The notes beneath the pieces are model-generated. The model did no database searches. It was not told the origin of the DNA and saw only the letters and a program-made list of their open reading frames with translations. From the NCBI GenBank assembly GCA_026388615.1, contig JAPLJL010000277.1, positions 1 to 12,711 of the forward strand: a stretch of DNA of 12,711 nt, written 5' to 3'. The DNA is from Pseudomonadota bacterium. Lineage in GTDB: Bacteria > Desulfobacterota > JAPLJL01. Within the stretch, counting starts at the first letter, position 1, and every line of letters starts with the position of its first letter. This document shows, piece after piece, positions 1 to 6,478 of the stretch. A program made the translations under genes and the position numbers.

Positions 1-396
1 GACTTTCCAGTCGCCGCGCAAGATGTAAAAGAAATAGGCCGCCACCAGCAGGTTCATCAGGATGGCGATGGTGTTGTCGCTCCAGGCCTGGTTCCCGCCC
101 ACGAAAGCCCGCGCGCTTTGCATCTGAAAACCGCTCAACACGGGCCGGTTGACCAGCGCCAGGAGGTTTTGCACCACCGGGATGAGCGTAAAGAGCAGCA
201 CGCCGTACAGGAAGACGGCGCGGATACCCGAAGCGCGCTCGTCCATATCGAGGCGGGCAAAACGCTGGGCCATCAACCAGTGGAACCCGAAGACCGGCAC
301 TCCCACCACCACCAGCGCCTGCCCCCGGGCCAGGGCGGCCCGGACCAATCCGGTGATTTTTTCCTTGAGAACTTCGAAGTCGAACTGCGATCCCAT
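1..396 (-). CDS. Small membrane protein, DUF5671-like, N-terminal part only
   Basis: Partial gene: it reads from ATG at 396 to the left edge, giving 132 residues without a stop. Visible are a short charged N-terminus (MGSQFDFEVLKEKI) and three hydrophobic stretches at about residues 24-42, 66-90 and 112-130, so it is an integral membrane protein. The run FGFHWLMAQRFARLDMDERAS followed by a second membrane span recalls DUF5671 membrane proteins (pattern HW..AQR then ERAS..R..FLY), but this is from memory. No function is known to me. The reading frame upstream of 396 meets a stop at 433-435 with no other start, so the ATG is firm. There is no Shine-Dalgarno site; a promoter-like pair sits so close that the mRNA is probably leaderless. 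It is divergent from the MFS gene at 505. Confidence 0.75.
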   Translation of the reverse strand, partial: MGSQFDFEVLKEKITGLVRAALARGQALVVVGVPVFGFHWLMAQRFARLDMDERASGIRAVFLYGVLLFTLIPVVQNLLALVNRPVLSGFQMQSARAFVGGNQAWSDNTIAILMNLLVAAYFFYILRGDWKV

Positions 397-403
397 TGTT
401 TTG

Positions 404-431
404 ATTCTAACAACGGTGTTTTCCGTGTCAA
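404..431 (-). promoter_or_regulatory. Sigma70-like promoter for the left-edge membrane protein
   Basis: On the minus strand, TTGACA (431 to 426), a 16-base spacer, then TAGAAT (409 to 404), which matches TATAAT at five of six bases. Seven bases separate the -10 from the ATG at 396, so transcription should start at or next to the start codon. Confidence 0.6.
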
Positions 432-457
432 TTTAGTCAGCTGCCCTTTCTTCCTTT

Positions 458-479
458 CCCTCGAACCCTTGAACCTCTG
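458..479 (+). repeat. Short AACCCTTG-type repeat, copy 1
   Basis: CCCTCGAACCCTTG (458-471) is identical to 2968-2981. It contains AACCCTTG (464-471) followed by a decayed second unit AACCTCTG (472-479). The other copy has three tandem units. It lies in the gap between divergent genes and has no obvious function. Confidence 0.5.
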
Positions 480-504
480 AAGAAAAAATGGTTAATTTCT
501 ACAA

Positions 505-1692
505 ATGAATCAAACGGGTGGACGGTTGTTCAGCCGGGAGGAAGTTCGCTCCATATTCGGAACCAGCTCGGTCCTCGCGCTCCGGATGCTGGGGATGGCC
601 ATGATCCTCCCGGTCTTTACCATATTTTCCAACCAGCTTTACGGAGCCAACCATTTCCTTTCCGGCTTGGCCCTGGGTGCCTACGGTTTAACCCAGGCCG
701 TGACCCAAGTCCCCCTGGGCCGGTGGAGCGACCGCCTGGGACGCAAGCCGGTAGTGCTCATCTGCCTTTCCATTTTCTGCGGCGCCAGCATCCTGGCCGC
801 CCTGGCCCATAATATTTATCTCCTGATTTTCGCCCGGCTCCTGCAGGGAGCCGGAGCTATCTCCTCGGTAGCTTACGCCTGGATCGCCGACGCGATCGGG
901 GCAGACCGTCGCAGCCGGGCCATCGCTTATATCGGGATGGGGATCGGGATTTCCCTGGCCTTCGGCCTGATCGTGGGACCGATCATCGGGGGCATTTTCG
1001 GCCTGCGCTCGCTTTTCTGGATCTGCGCCTTCACCTCTTTTCTCTCCATTCTCTACATGATTTTTTTCATGGAAAACCCGCCGCGCCAGGAAACCCACCA
1101 GGAGATTGATTTTGACTCCACCCAGTTCCGCTCGGTGGTCGGCAACCGGGATCTCTGGGCCCTTTATCTCTGCGGCTTTTTAAGTTATTCCACCCTGACC
1201 GCGGTTTTTTTCATGCTCCCACTCCTCCTGAAAAACTACCTGGAACCGGTGAACTATTGGATGCTCCTGCTCCCGATTGCCGCCATGGGGATGGTGACAA
1301 TGATCACAAGCTCGCACCTGGCTGACCAGGGAAAAACCCGGACGGTTCTGGTCGTGGGGTTCCTCCTGGTCATGTATACCGGTACCTCGCTGATTTTCAG
1401 CGGTTCCTACCTGGTCGTTTATATAGCCATTTTCGCCTATTACCTCGGCTACTCGATTCTCGAACCCATCCTGGCCACCGCCGTAACCAAATTCGCCCGC
1501 CCCGACATCCGGGGAACCACCGTGGGGGTTTTCAACATGTTCCAGGCCATCGGAAACTTTTTCGGGGGTGTTCTGGCCGGGGGACTCTATCTGCTCCACC
1601 GGGATCTCCTTTTCGGCGCCATCGCCATCATCGGGTTTCTGGGACTGCTCGCGATTCTCTCCCTCCGGCTCAAGCGCAAGCCGGGATTCTGA
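505..1692 (+). CDS. MFS drug/sugar efflux transporter, YajR-like without the C-terminal domain
   Basis: A 395-residue major facilitator superfamily protein of the DHA1/YajR type, expected to be a proton-driven exporter in the inner membrane with 12 helices. Motif A is GRWSDRLGRKP at residues 72-82, after GAYGLTQAVTQVPLG. The motif B-like RLLQGAGA is at 111-118 and motif C-like GISLAFGLIVGPIIGG at 148-163. The order LPVFTIF..GLALGAYGLTQ..Q.PLG closely resembles E. coli YajR, but YajR (about 454 aa) carries a C-terminal cytoplasmic YAM domain. This protein ends after helix 12 (LRLKRKPGF), so that domain is absent. The substrate cannot be told. The start is ATG 505. The upstream Shine-Dalgarno is weak, and TTGAAC (469-474) with TAATTT (493-498) could be a weak promoter ending six bases before the ATG. 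No clear terminator follows. Confidence 0.88.
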   Translation: MNQTGGRLFSREEVRSIFGTSSVLALRMLGMAMILPVFTIFSNQLYGANHFLSGLALGAYGLTQAVTQVPLGRWSDRLGRKPVVLICLSIFCGASILAALAHNIYLLIFARLLQGAGAISSVAYAWIADAIGADRRSRAIAYIGMGIGISLAFGLIVGPIIGGIFGLRSLFWICAFTSFLSILYMIFFMENPPRQETHQEIDFDSTQFRSVVGNRDLWALYLCGFLSYSTLTAVFFMLPLLLKNYLEPVNYWMLLLPIAAMGMVTMITSSHLADQGKTRTVLVVGFLLVMYTGTSLIFSGSYLVVYIAIFAYYLGYSILEPILATAVTKFARPDIRGTTVGVFNMFQAIGNFFGGVLAGGLYLLHRDLLFGAIAIIGFLGLLAILSLRLKRKPGF

Positions 1693-1784
1693 TCTTTTTT
1701 TTATTTTGAGAAACCCGGGGGGTTGGTCCTCGCAACACAAACTTCTTTATACCCTGATACTAAAAAACTCGATGACTCTTGATA

Positions 1785-1911
1785 GTTGGATCCAACGAAG
1801 GCGAGGCCTAGCGGGCCCGCCCTCCGGGTCGTAGACCCTTACGGGTCGGAGACCGCCCAGGATTACGTGATCGCGCACATTGGTTTGGGGAGCGAGACCA
1901 ACCCCCCCAAA
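1785..1911. repeat. Structured GC-rich element with several hairpins
   Basis: It contains these parts: palindrome GTTGGATCCAAC at 1785-1796; palindrome GCGGGCCCGC at 1811-1820; hairpin GGGTC-GTA-GACCC at 1826-1838; a near-copy hairpin GGTC-GGA-GACC at 1844-1854; then two overlapping, mutually exclusive pairings, TTGGT/ACCAA (1880-1884 with 1897-1901) and TTTGGGG/CCCCAAA (1884-1890 with 1905-1911). The two central hairpins are direct repeats (CGGGTCGtAGACC and CGGGTCGgAGACC, 12 of 13). It may be a dispersed repeat or a structured RNA; no named family is recognised. Confidence 0.45.
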
Positions 1912-2018
1912 ATAAATAACAAAGCTACAGAAACGAATTATTTTGTAAACAAAAAGCTAACCGGGAATATCAGCCGATTTTTCTATTATATTCTTCGATT
2001 TGAATAGGAAGATCTTGC

Positions 2019-2048
2019 TTGCCTCATGGATCTGATTTGGGATAAATT
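2019..2048 (+). promoter_or_regulatory. Possible promoter for amrB
   Basis: TTGCCT (2019-2024), an 18-base spacer and TAAATT (2043-2048). The -10-like hexamer ends eight bases before the ATG at 2057, and no Shine-Dalgarno is present, so a leaderless transcript is possible. Both hexamers are imperfect. Confidence 0.35.
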
Positions 2049-2056
2049 AATAAATC

Positions 2057-2869
2057 ATGATCAGAAACCCAGCCGTCGCCGATCAGTTCTATCCCGGAAA
2101 ACCGGAGGCCCTGACCCGGGAACTGAAAACCCTGGCCGAGCCCGCGGATAAAAAGGCGAAAAAAGAACCCGCTCTGGGGATCGTGGTCCCGCACGCCGGG
2201 TATTTCTATTCTGGACGCGTGGCCGGGCAGGTTTATTCCCGGATCGAGGTCCCCCCCGTTGCCGTCATCCTGGGCCCTAACCACACCGGCCAGGGAAGTC
2301 CGGCATCCCTTTTTGCCGAGGGAGAATGGCGGATGCCCCTGGGCCCCGTCCGGATCGACGGGGAGCTGGCGCAGAAAATCCTTTCCCATTCTCAGCTCCT
2401 GACCCCCGATCCCCTGGCCCATCTTCAGGAACACTCCCTGGAGGTCCAGGTCCCGTTTCTCCAGTACTTCAATCCCGGGATTGCCATCGTTCCCATCTGC
2501 CTGGGCTGGCTGGATTACCAGGAATGCCAGGAAATCGGCCAGGCCCTGGCCCGGGCCCTGGAGGGCCTGAAACCCCGCCCCCTGATCATCGCTAGTTCGG
2601 ATATGACCCATTACGAAACCCAGAAATCGGCGGAGAAAAAAGATAAGGCGGCGATCGATAAAATCCTGAAACTCGACCCCGAAGGACTCCTCGCTGTGGT
2701 GGAAAAAGACAACATTACCATGTGCGGGGTTATCCCCACCGCCGTCATGCTGATCGCGGCCCTGGCCCTGGGGGTGAAAAAAGCCGAGCTCGTGGCCTAC
2801 GCCACCTCGGGGGACGTCAGCGGGGATTACGCCAAGGTGGTCGGCTATGCGGGGATCAAAATCACTTAA
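2057..2869 (+). CDS. amrB: AmmeMemoRadiSam system protein B (MEMO1 family)
   Basis: A 270-residue MEMO1-family protein, related to LigB-type extradiol dioxygenases. The N-terminus MIRNPAVADQFYPG is the typical family start and fixes the ATG. Conserved blocks appear in order: PHAGYFYSG (H46), LGPNHTG (H76), HLQEHSLEVQVPFLQ (H126), IIASSDMTHYE (181-187), MCGVIPTAVM (C223) and ATSGDVSGDY (249-258). In human MEMO1, two His and one Cys bind metal; H46, H76 and C223 appear to be their counterparts, so the site looks intact. In bacteria and archaea the gene is usually associated with amrA (AMMECR1) and a radical SAM gene (amrS), and the system's biochemical role is unsettled. Neither partner is in this window; the neighbours are an MFS transporter and the BKACE gene. 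No Shine-Dalgarno is seen. Confidence 0.93.
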   Translation: MIRNPAVADQFYPGKPEALTRELKTLAEPADKKAKKEPALGIVVPHAGYFYSGRVAGQVYSRIEVPPVAVILGPNHTGQGSPASLFAEGEWRMPLGPVRIDGELAQKILSHSQLLTPDPLAHLQEHSLEVQVPFLQYFNPGIAIVPICLGWLDYQECQEIGQALARALEGLKPRPLIIASSDMTHYETQKSAEKKDKAAIDKILKLDPEGLLAVVEKDNITMCGVIPTAVMLIAALALGVKKAELVAYATSGDVSGDYAKVVGYAGIKIT

Positions 2870-2879
2870 ACCTAAAAAA

Positions 2880-2915
2880 GGGTCCCAGGGGCCGAGGGTC
2901 CCAGGGTTCCAGGGG
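2880..2915. repeat. Tandem GGGTCCCAGGG repeat
   Basis: Two exact 11-base units at 2880-2890 and 2896-2906, then a decayed overlapping third unit (GGTTCCAGGGG, 2905-2915). It follows the amrB stop by a few bases. Each unit contains the partly palindromic core GGGTCCC or GGTTCC. It has no T-tract and so is a poor intrinsic terminator. Confidence 0.6.
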
Positions 2916-2957
2916 TAATGAAAAAAAAAGCAATTTTTATTTGTCCTATAGTTTTGA

Positions 2958-2981
2958 AACCCTTGAACCCTCGAACCCTTG
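2958..2981. repeat. Tandem AACCCTTG octamers, copy 2
   Basis: Three tandem eight-base units: AACCCTTG (2958-2965), AACCCTCG (2966-2973) and AACCCTTG (2974-2981). The last part, CCCTCGAACCCTTG (2968-2981), is identical to 458-471. Confidence 0.6.
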
Positions 2982-2997
2982 TTTTTTCAACAAATGA

Positions 2998-3026
2998 TTG
3001 ACATATTCTGATAAATTATTTATTTT
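2998..3026 (+). promoter_or_regulatory. Sigma70-like promoter for the BKACE gene
   Basis: A perfect TTGACA (2998-3003), a 17-base AT-rich spacer, then TATTTT (3021-3026, four of six). The predicted start is near 3033, giving a leader of about 33 bases. Confidence 0.6.
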
Positions 3027-3055
3027 GCATCCGAAATAATTTACATCTTTAAAAA

Positions 3056-3061
3056 AGGAGG
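3056..3061 (+). promoter_or_regulatory. Strong Shine-Dalgarno site for the BKACE gene
   Basis: AGGAGG preceded by AA, four bases before the ATG at 3066. The match to the 16S anti-Shine-Dalgarno is perfect and fixes the start. Confidence 0.85.
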
Positions 3062-3065
3062 AATC

Positions 3066-3929
3066 ATGGGTTTAGAGAACAAATGTATCATTACCTGCGC
3101 CATGGCCGGAGCCGCCACCAGCAAAAAGCAGAACGAGGCGGTGCCTTACGGGATCAAGGAAACCATTGAGGAAGCGGTCAAGTGTTATAAAGCCGGGGCC
3201 GCCATCGTCCATATCCATGTCCGGGACGAGGCCGGTGTTCCTTCCAACGACCCGAACTACATCGTCCCGGTGGTCCAGGGCATTCGGGAAAAATGCCCGA
3301 TCCTGGTCAACCTTTCCACCGCCATCCGACCGGGCCTGCTCCCGGAGGAGCGGATCACCGTGGTAACCGATGGCAAACCCGACATGGCCTCCCTGAACTG
3401 CGGGACCATGGACTTCGGCCTAGCCAACTGGGAGACCGGCATGGTGATGGCCATTATCTTCGACAACTCTTTCGACACCATGGTCATGTTTAACAACAAG
3501 ATGAAGGAAGTCGGCTGCAAACCGGAGTTAGAGGTTTACGACAACGCGATGGTGGATAACATCAAACTGATCAAAAAGCAGGGAATTTTCCAGGAGCCCC
3601 TCCATTTCCAGTTTGTCTTCGGGGTCGCCGGGGGAGTCAGGCTTGATCCCTCGAGCTTCAACGACTTCCTCCAGCGGATTCCCCCAGGTTCCACCTGGTC
3701 GGCCTGCGGGGTGGGTCCCAACTCCTTCAAATCGGCCTACCTCGGCTCGATTTTCGGGGGAAATGTCCGGGTCGGTCTGGAAGACAATATTTATATCTCC
3801 GGCAAGACCCTGGCCAAGGGCAACTGGGAACTGACCGAGAAGGCAGTCAAGATCGTCCAGATGGCCGACCGTGAACCGGCCACCCCGGAAGAAGCCCGGC
3901 AGATTCTGAGTCTGCCTAAGAAGAAATAG
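3066..3929 (+). CDS. Beta-keto acid cleavage enzyme (BKACE, DUF849 family)
   Basis: A 287-residue TIM-barrel, zinc-dependent enzyme of the DUF849/Kce family. The family condenses a beta-keto acid with acetyl-CoA to give acetoacetate plus a new CoA ester; the founder is 3-keto-5-aminohexanoate cleavage enzyme of lysine fermentation. Visible motifs: AGAAIVHIHVRDEAG with H49 and H51 as zinc ligands; NLSTAIRPG at 82-90; GTMDFG at 113-118; VRVGLEDN with R235, E239 (third ligand) and D240, matching the spacing of the Kce catalytic residues. Two substrate-pocket positions look unusual: GGNVRVGLED has N233 where many relatives have His, and the early MAGAATSK stretch lacks the Glu that I recall binding the amine in Kce. 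The substrate is therefore probably not the lysine intermediate. Acetoacetyl-CoA synthetase follows and would use the acetoacetate product. Confidence 0.92.
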   Translation: MGLENKCIITCAMAGAATSKKQNEAVPYGIKETIEEAVKCYKAGAAIVHIHVRDEAGVPSNDPNYIVPVVQGIREKCPILVNLSTAIRPGLLPEERITVVTDGKPDMASLNCGTMDFGLANWETGMVMAIIFDNSFDTMVMFNNKMKEVGCKPELEVYDNAMVDNIKLIKKQGIFQEPLHFQFVFGVAGGVRLDPSSFNDFLQRIPPGSTWSACGVGPNSFKSAYLGSIFGGNVRVGLEDNIYISGKTLAKGNWELTEKAVKIVQMADREPATPEEARQILSLPKKK

Positions 3930-3946
3930 ATGTCTCCGTTCCCAGT

Positions 3947-3959
3947 CTGAAGTCTTCAG
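3947..3959. repeat. Short inverted repeat after the BKACE gene
   Basis: CTGAAG-T-CTTCAG, a perfect six-base inverted repeat, 17 bases after the BKACE stop and inside a degenerate AGTCT-rich stretch. There is no T-run, so termination here is unlikely to be efficient. Confidence 0.4.
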
Positions 3960-4047
3960 TCTGGTTTTGGATTCTCAGTTTTTCTTTGACCAAGTGCAGT
4001 GTTTCAGCAACGGTTTTACAGTGGTTAAGATCCTTGGTTTTTATTAT

Positions 4048-4135
4048 GTAGGGGCGGCCCTCAGCGGCCGCCCGAATAAGGGAGCCCGCGGCCTGCCCGA
4101 GCCGGGCAAATCCGGCCAGGGAGGGGCTCCCCTAC
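4048..4135. repeat. GTAGGGG...CCCCTAC fold-back element, copy 1
   Basis: An 88-base element bounded by GTAGGGG (4048-4054) and CCCCTAC (4129-4135). Inside are stem GGGCGGCC/GGCCGCCC (4052-4059 with 4066-4073) and stem GGGAGCCC/GGGCTCCC (4080-4087 with 4124-4131), with a further GCCGG/CCGGC pair in its loop. The right part shares GCCGGGCAA and GGCCAGGGAGG with elements at 7278-7329 and 8908-8989. It is noncoding and probably a dispersed palindromic repeat. It separates the BKACE and synthetase genes. Confidence 0.7.
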
Positions 4136-4202
4136 GAAAAAAACATTGCAAGGTTTTAGTTGAGACATAACGCTAGGGCTTTGGACTTCACCAATTATTT
4201 AT

Positions 4203-4209
4203 AAGGAGG
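4203..4209 (+). promoter_or_regulatory. Shine-Dalgarno site deciding the synthetase start
   Basis: AAGGAGG lies six bases before ATG 4216. A TTG at 4213 is in frame but only three bases from the site, so the ATG is the start. Confidence 0.85.
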
Positions 4210-4215
4210 TCTTTG

Positions 4216-6183
4216 ATGCGCAAACCACTTTGGGAACCTTCGGCGGAAAGAAAAAAACAGGCCAACATCACCAGGTTCATCGAGCTGGTAAATAAAAAAC
4301 ACGGCCTTAAAATCAAATCCTACCCGGAACTCCATAAGTGGTCGGTCGAGAGCATCCAGGATTTCTGGGCCGCGGTCTGGGAATTCGTGGAGATCAAGGC
4401 CTCGCAGAAATACATGAAGGTGGTGGAAGACCTTTCCGTTTTCCCGGGCACCAAGTGGTTCCCGGGCGCCAGGCTCAACTTCGCCGAGAATTTGCTCCGG
4501 TATAAGGACGACCGTCTGGCCTTTGTCTTTAACGGCGAAGGCCGGAAATCCCGGAAGATGACCTACGCCGAGCTCAACGACACGGTGGCCCGCCTGGCCA
4601 AGTCCCTTCGGGACCTGGGCATCCAGCCGGGTGACCGGGTGGTGGGCTACATGCCCAACATGATCGAGACCGCCGTGGGGATGCTGGCCGCCACCGCGAT
4701 CGGCGCCACCTGGTCCTCCTGTGCCACCGACATCGGCCCTTCCGCGGCCCTCGACCGGCTCGGGCAGGTCGAGCCCAAGGTCCTGATCACCGTCAACGGC
4801 TATTTCTACAAAGGCAAGGATTTCAATACCCTGGCCAACGCCGCCGAGATCGCCAAGGGCCTCCCCTCGCTCAAGAAGGTCGTCATCGTGTCCTATACAC
4901 AGGATAAACCGGATATCAGCTCCGTTCCCAATTCCGTCCACTTCCAGGATTTCCTGGCCCAGGATAATTACCTCCCGATAAAATTCGAGCAGCTGCCCTT
5001 CGACCATCCGGTGTTCATCATGTTTTCCTCCGGCACCACCGGCAAGCCCAAGTGCATGGTCCAGGGCGCGGGCGGGATCCTGATCAACCACCAGAAGGAA
5101 CTGATCATCCACAGCGACCTCAAGCGGGAAGATAAAATTTTCTACATCACCACCTGCAGCTGGATGATGTGGAACTGGCTCCTCTCTTCCCTAGCCGGCG
5201 GCGCCACCATCCTGCTTTACGACGGCAACCCCATGCACCCCGACCCCGGGGCGATGTGGAAGCTGGTCCAGGATGAGAAGGTCACCATCTTCGGCCTCTC
5301 CGCCAGCTACGTGAACTACTTACGGAGCCAGAACCTGGAGCCGGGAAAGAAATACGATCTCTCCGCCCTTAAGGAGATTTCCCAGACCGGTTCGCCTCTC
5401 TCGGCCGAGGGGTTCGCCTGGATTTACGAAGCCGTGAAAAAGGACCTGCATTTCAACTCGATCGCGGGCGGCACCGATATCAACGGCTGTTTCGCCATCG
5501 GGAGCCCGATCCAGCCGGTCTACGCGGGCGAACTTCAGTCCGCGGGCCTGGGGATGAAGGTCAATTCCTACGACGATAAGGGCAAACAGGTTCACGACCA
5601 GGAGATGGAACTGGTCTGCGAAGCCCCGGCCCCCCCGATGCCGCTTTATTTCTGGAATGACCCGAAAATGGAGAAATACATGGACGCTTATTTCCGTTTC
5701 TACAAGGATAAGCGGGTCTGGCGGCACGGCGATTATGTCTTCATCCACAGCGACACGGGTGGGATTACTTTCGCCGGCCGCTCCGACGCGGTCCTGAAGC
5801 CCTCCGGAGTGCGGATCGGCACCGCCGAGATCTACAACACCGTGGAAACAATTCCTGAGATCGCCGACAGCCTGGCCATTGGGCAGGACTTCCAGGGAGA
5901 CCAGCGGGTCCTCCTCTTCGTCAAGCTCGCCCCGGGGGTCAAGCTCGACGACGCGCTGATGAAAAAGATTAACAAGACCCTGCGCGACAACGCCTCGCCC
6001 CGGCACGTCCCGTCCAGGATCATCGAGGTCCCCGACATCCCCTACACCCTGAACATGAAAAAGGTGGAAAGCTCCATCACCAACATCGTCAATGGCCGGC
6101 CGGTCACCAACCGCGACGCCCTCTCCAACCCCCAGTGCCTGGATTTCTACGAAAAGATCCTGCCGGAGCTGCAGAAGAAATAG
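4216..6183 (+). CDS. Acetoacetyl-CoA synthetase (acetoacetate--CoA ligase)
   Basis: A 655-residue ANL-superfamily adenylating enzyme that makes acetoacetyl-CoA from acetoacetate, ATP and CoA in the cytoplasm. Its length is normal for this family. Motifs: an N-terminal ACS-type region with WFPGARLNFAENLL (81-94); phosphate-binding loop FSSGTTGKPK (270-279); CSWMMWNWL (314-322), typical of acetoacetyl-CoA synthetases; GGTDINGCF (418-426); HGDYV (504-508); GRSDAVLKPSGVRIGTAEIY (521-540); and a C-terminal YTLNMKKVES (610-619) with the catalytic Lys at about 615-616. Together with the BKACE gene upstream it would turn acetoacetate into acetoacetyl-CoA, ready for thiolysis to acetyl-CoA; no thiolase gene is in the window. 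The 286-base gap with a fold-back element makes one simple operon uncertain, and no clear promoter was found in it. A strong terminator follows. Confidence 0.95.
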   Translation: MRKPLWEPSAERKKQANITRFIELVNKKHGLKIKSYPELHKWSVESIQDFWAAVWEFVEIKASQKYMKVVEDLSVFPGTKWFPGARLNFAENLLRYKDDRLAFVFNGEGRKSRKMTYAELNDTVARLAKSLRDLGIQPGDRVVGYMPNMIETAVGMLAATAIGATWSSCATDIGPSAALDRLGQVEPKVLITVNGYFYKGKDFNTLANAAEIAKGLPSLKKVVIVSYTQDKPDISSVPNSVHFQDFLAQDNYLPIKFEQLPFDHPVFIMFSSGTTGKPKCMVQGAGGILINHQKELIIHSDLKREDKIFYITTCSWMMWNWLLSSLAGGATILLYDGNPMHPDPGAMWKLVQDEKVTIFGLSASYVNYLRSQNLEPGKKYDLSALKEISQTGSPLSAEGFAWIYEAVKKDLHFNSIAGGTDINGCFAIGSPIQPVYAGELQSAGLGMKVNSYDDKGKQVHDQEMELVCEAPAPPMPLYFWNDPKMEKYMDAYFRFYKDKRVWRHGDYVFIHSDTGGITFAGRSDAVLKPSGVRIGTAEIYNTVETIPEIADSLAIGQDFQGDQRVLLFVKLAPGVKLDDALMKKINKTLRDNASPRHVPSRIIEVPDIPYTLNMKKVESSITNIVNGRPVTNRDALSNPQCLDFYEKILPELQKK

Positions 6184-6200
6184 ACGGGAACTAAACCATC

Positions 6201-6235
6201 GTCATTGCGAGAAGCGCAAGCGACGAAGCAATCTC
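6201..6235. repeat. GTCATTGCGAG...GAAGCAATCTC repeat, copy 1
   Basis: A 35-base element with ends GTCATTGCGAG (6201-6211) and GAAGCAATCTC (6225-6235). Inverted copies occur at 7345-7390 and 9441-9484. This end pair is a widespread intergenic repeat in many bacterial genomes, resembling a small non-autonomous or REP-like element. It directly abuts the terminator stem. Confidence 0.75.
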
Positions 6236-6267
6236 AAGGGGTTCGATCCAGATCGAACCCCTTTTTT
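6236..6267 (+). terminator. Strong intrinsic terminator after acetoacetyl-CoA synthetase
   Basis: Stem AAGGGGTTCGATC (6236-6248) pairs perfectly with GATCGAACCCCTT (6251-6263), 13 pairs with CA between them (the loop would open by a pair or two), followed by T at 6262-6267. It lies 52 bases after the stop. Confidence 0.92.
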
Positions 6268-6288
6268 CCTATATCTGTTAATCTTTTC

Positions 6289-6351
6289 GTAGGGGAGGGC
6301 CTCGTGCCCTCCCGCATTTGGGCGGGGATAAACCCCGCCCCTACTTTTTTT
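6289..6351. repeat. GTAGGGG...CCCCTAC fold-back element, copy 2
   Basis: GTAGGGG (6289-6295) and CCCCTAC-like right end (to 6344) enclose two perfect hairpins: GGGAGGGC-CTCGT-GCCCTCCC (6293-6313) and GGGCGGGG-ATAAA-CCCCGCCC (6320-6340). A run of seven T follows (6345-6351), so it could also terminate transcription. The ends match the element at 4048-4135 but the interior differs. Confidence 0.75.
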
Positions 6352-6410
6352 GTTATTCCGACGGACCTGTCCTTCCGAAGCCCACGGCGCAGGAGGAAGC
6401 CGTAATCCAG
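6352..6410. repeat. Possible GTTATTCCG...GTAATCCAG dispersed repeat
   Basis: It begins GTTATTCCGAC (6352-6362) and ends CGTAATCCAG (6401-6410), like the GTCATTCCG...GAATCCAG intergenic repeats seen in many genomes. The interior has CTTCCG and CGGCGCAGGAGG. There is only one copy here, so this rests on recalled similarity. Confidence 0.35.
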
Positions 6411-6465
6411 AAATGAAATTTTTATTGTAGTTAGAAATCACCTTTTTTCGCTTAGGCTTACGAAT

Positions 6466-6471
6466 TATAAT
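6466..6471 (+). promoter_or_regulatory. Consensus -10 box, leaderless arrangement
   Basis: A perfect TATAAT, ending seven bases before the ATG at 6479. No good -35 is seen 16-18 bases upstream (a T-run at 6443-6448 lies there). There is no Shine-Dalgarno. The start of transcription would fall on or one base before the start codon. Confidence 0.5.
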
Positions 6472-6478
6472 TTTTTGT

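Larger units (their letters stand above)
1693..2056 (+). other. 364-base gap with a GC-rich structured patch and an AT-rich leader
   Basis: No convincing gene. About 1785-1911 is GC-rich and dense in small inverted repeats; 1912-2010 is AT-rich and holds nothing recognisable before the amrB promoter region. A 73-codon ORF at 1786-2007 runs through the structured patch but has no Shine-Dalgarno and its product resembles nothing I know. Confidence 0.6.

Noticed and set aside
118..480. Plus-strand ORFs opposite the left-edge gene
   Set aside because: The minus-strand frame shows membrane spans, a family-like motif and a promoter; the plus frames give charged, low-complexity products.
488..508. 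Six-codon ORF (ATG GTT AAT TTC TAC AAA TGA) overlapping the MFS start
   Set aside because: It could be a leader peptide, but it is very short, lacks attenuator structure, and chance occurrence is likely.
1801..1911. tRNA-like or tmRNA-like gene
   Set aside because: No cloverleaf, T-loop TTCRA motif or acceptor stem could be drawn; only isolated short hairpins.
1786..2007. 73-codon ORF in the gap before amrB
   Set aside because: It covers hairpin-rich and then AT-rich noncoding sequence, has no Shine-Dalgarno, and its product looks like nothing known.
4213..4215. TTG as start of the acetoacetyl-CoA synthetase
   Set aside because: It lies only three bases after the Shine-Dalgarno; the next codon ATG 4216 has ideal spacing.
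4195..5112. Long minus-strand ORF of 305 codons opposite the synthetase
   Set aside because: It is a GC-rich antisense shadow of acetoacetyl-CoA synthetase with no family motifs or ribosome site.
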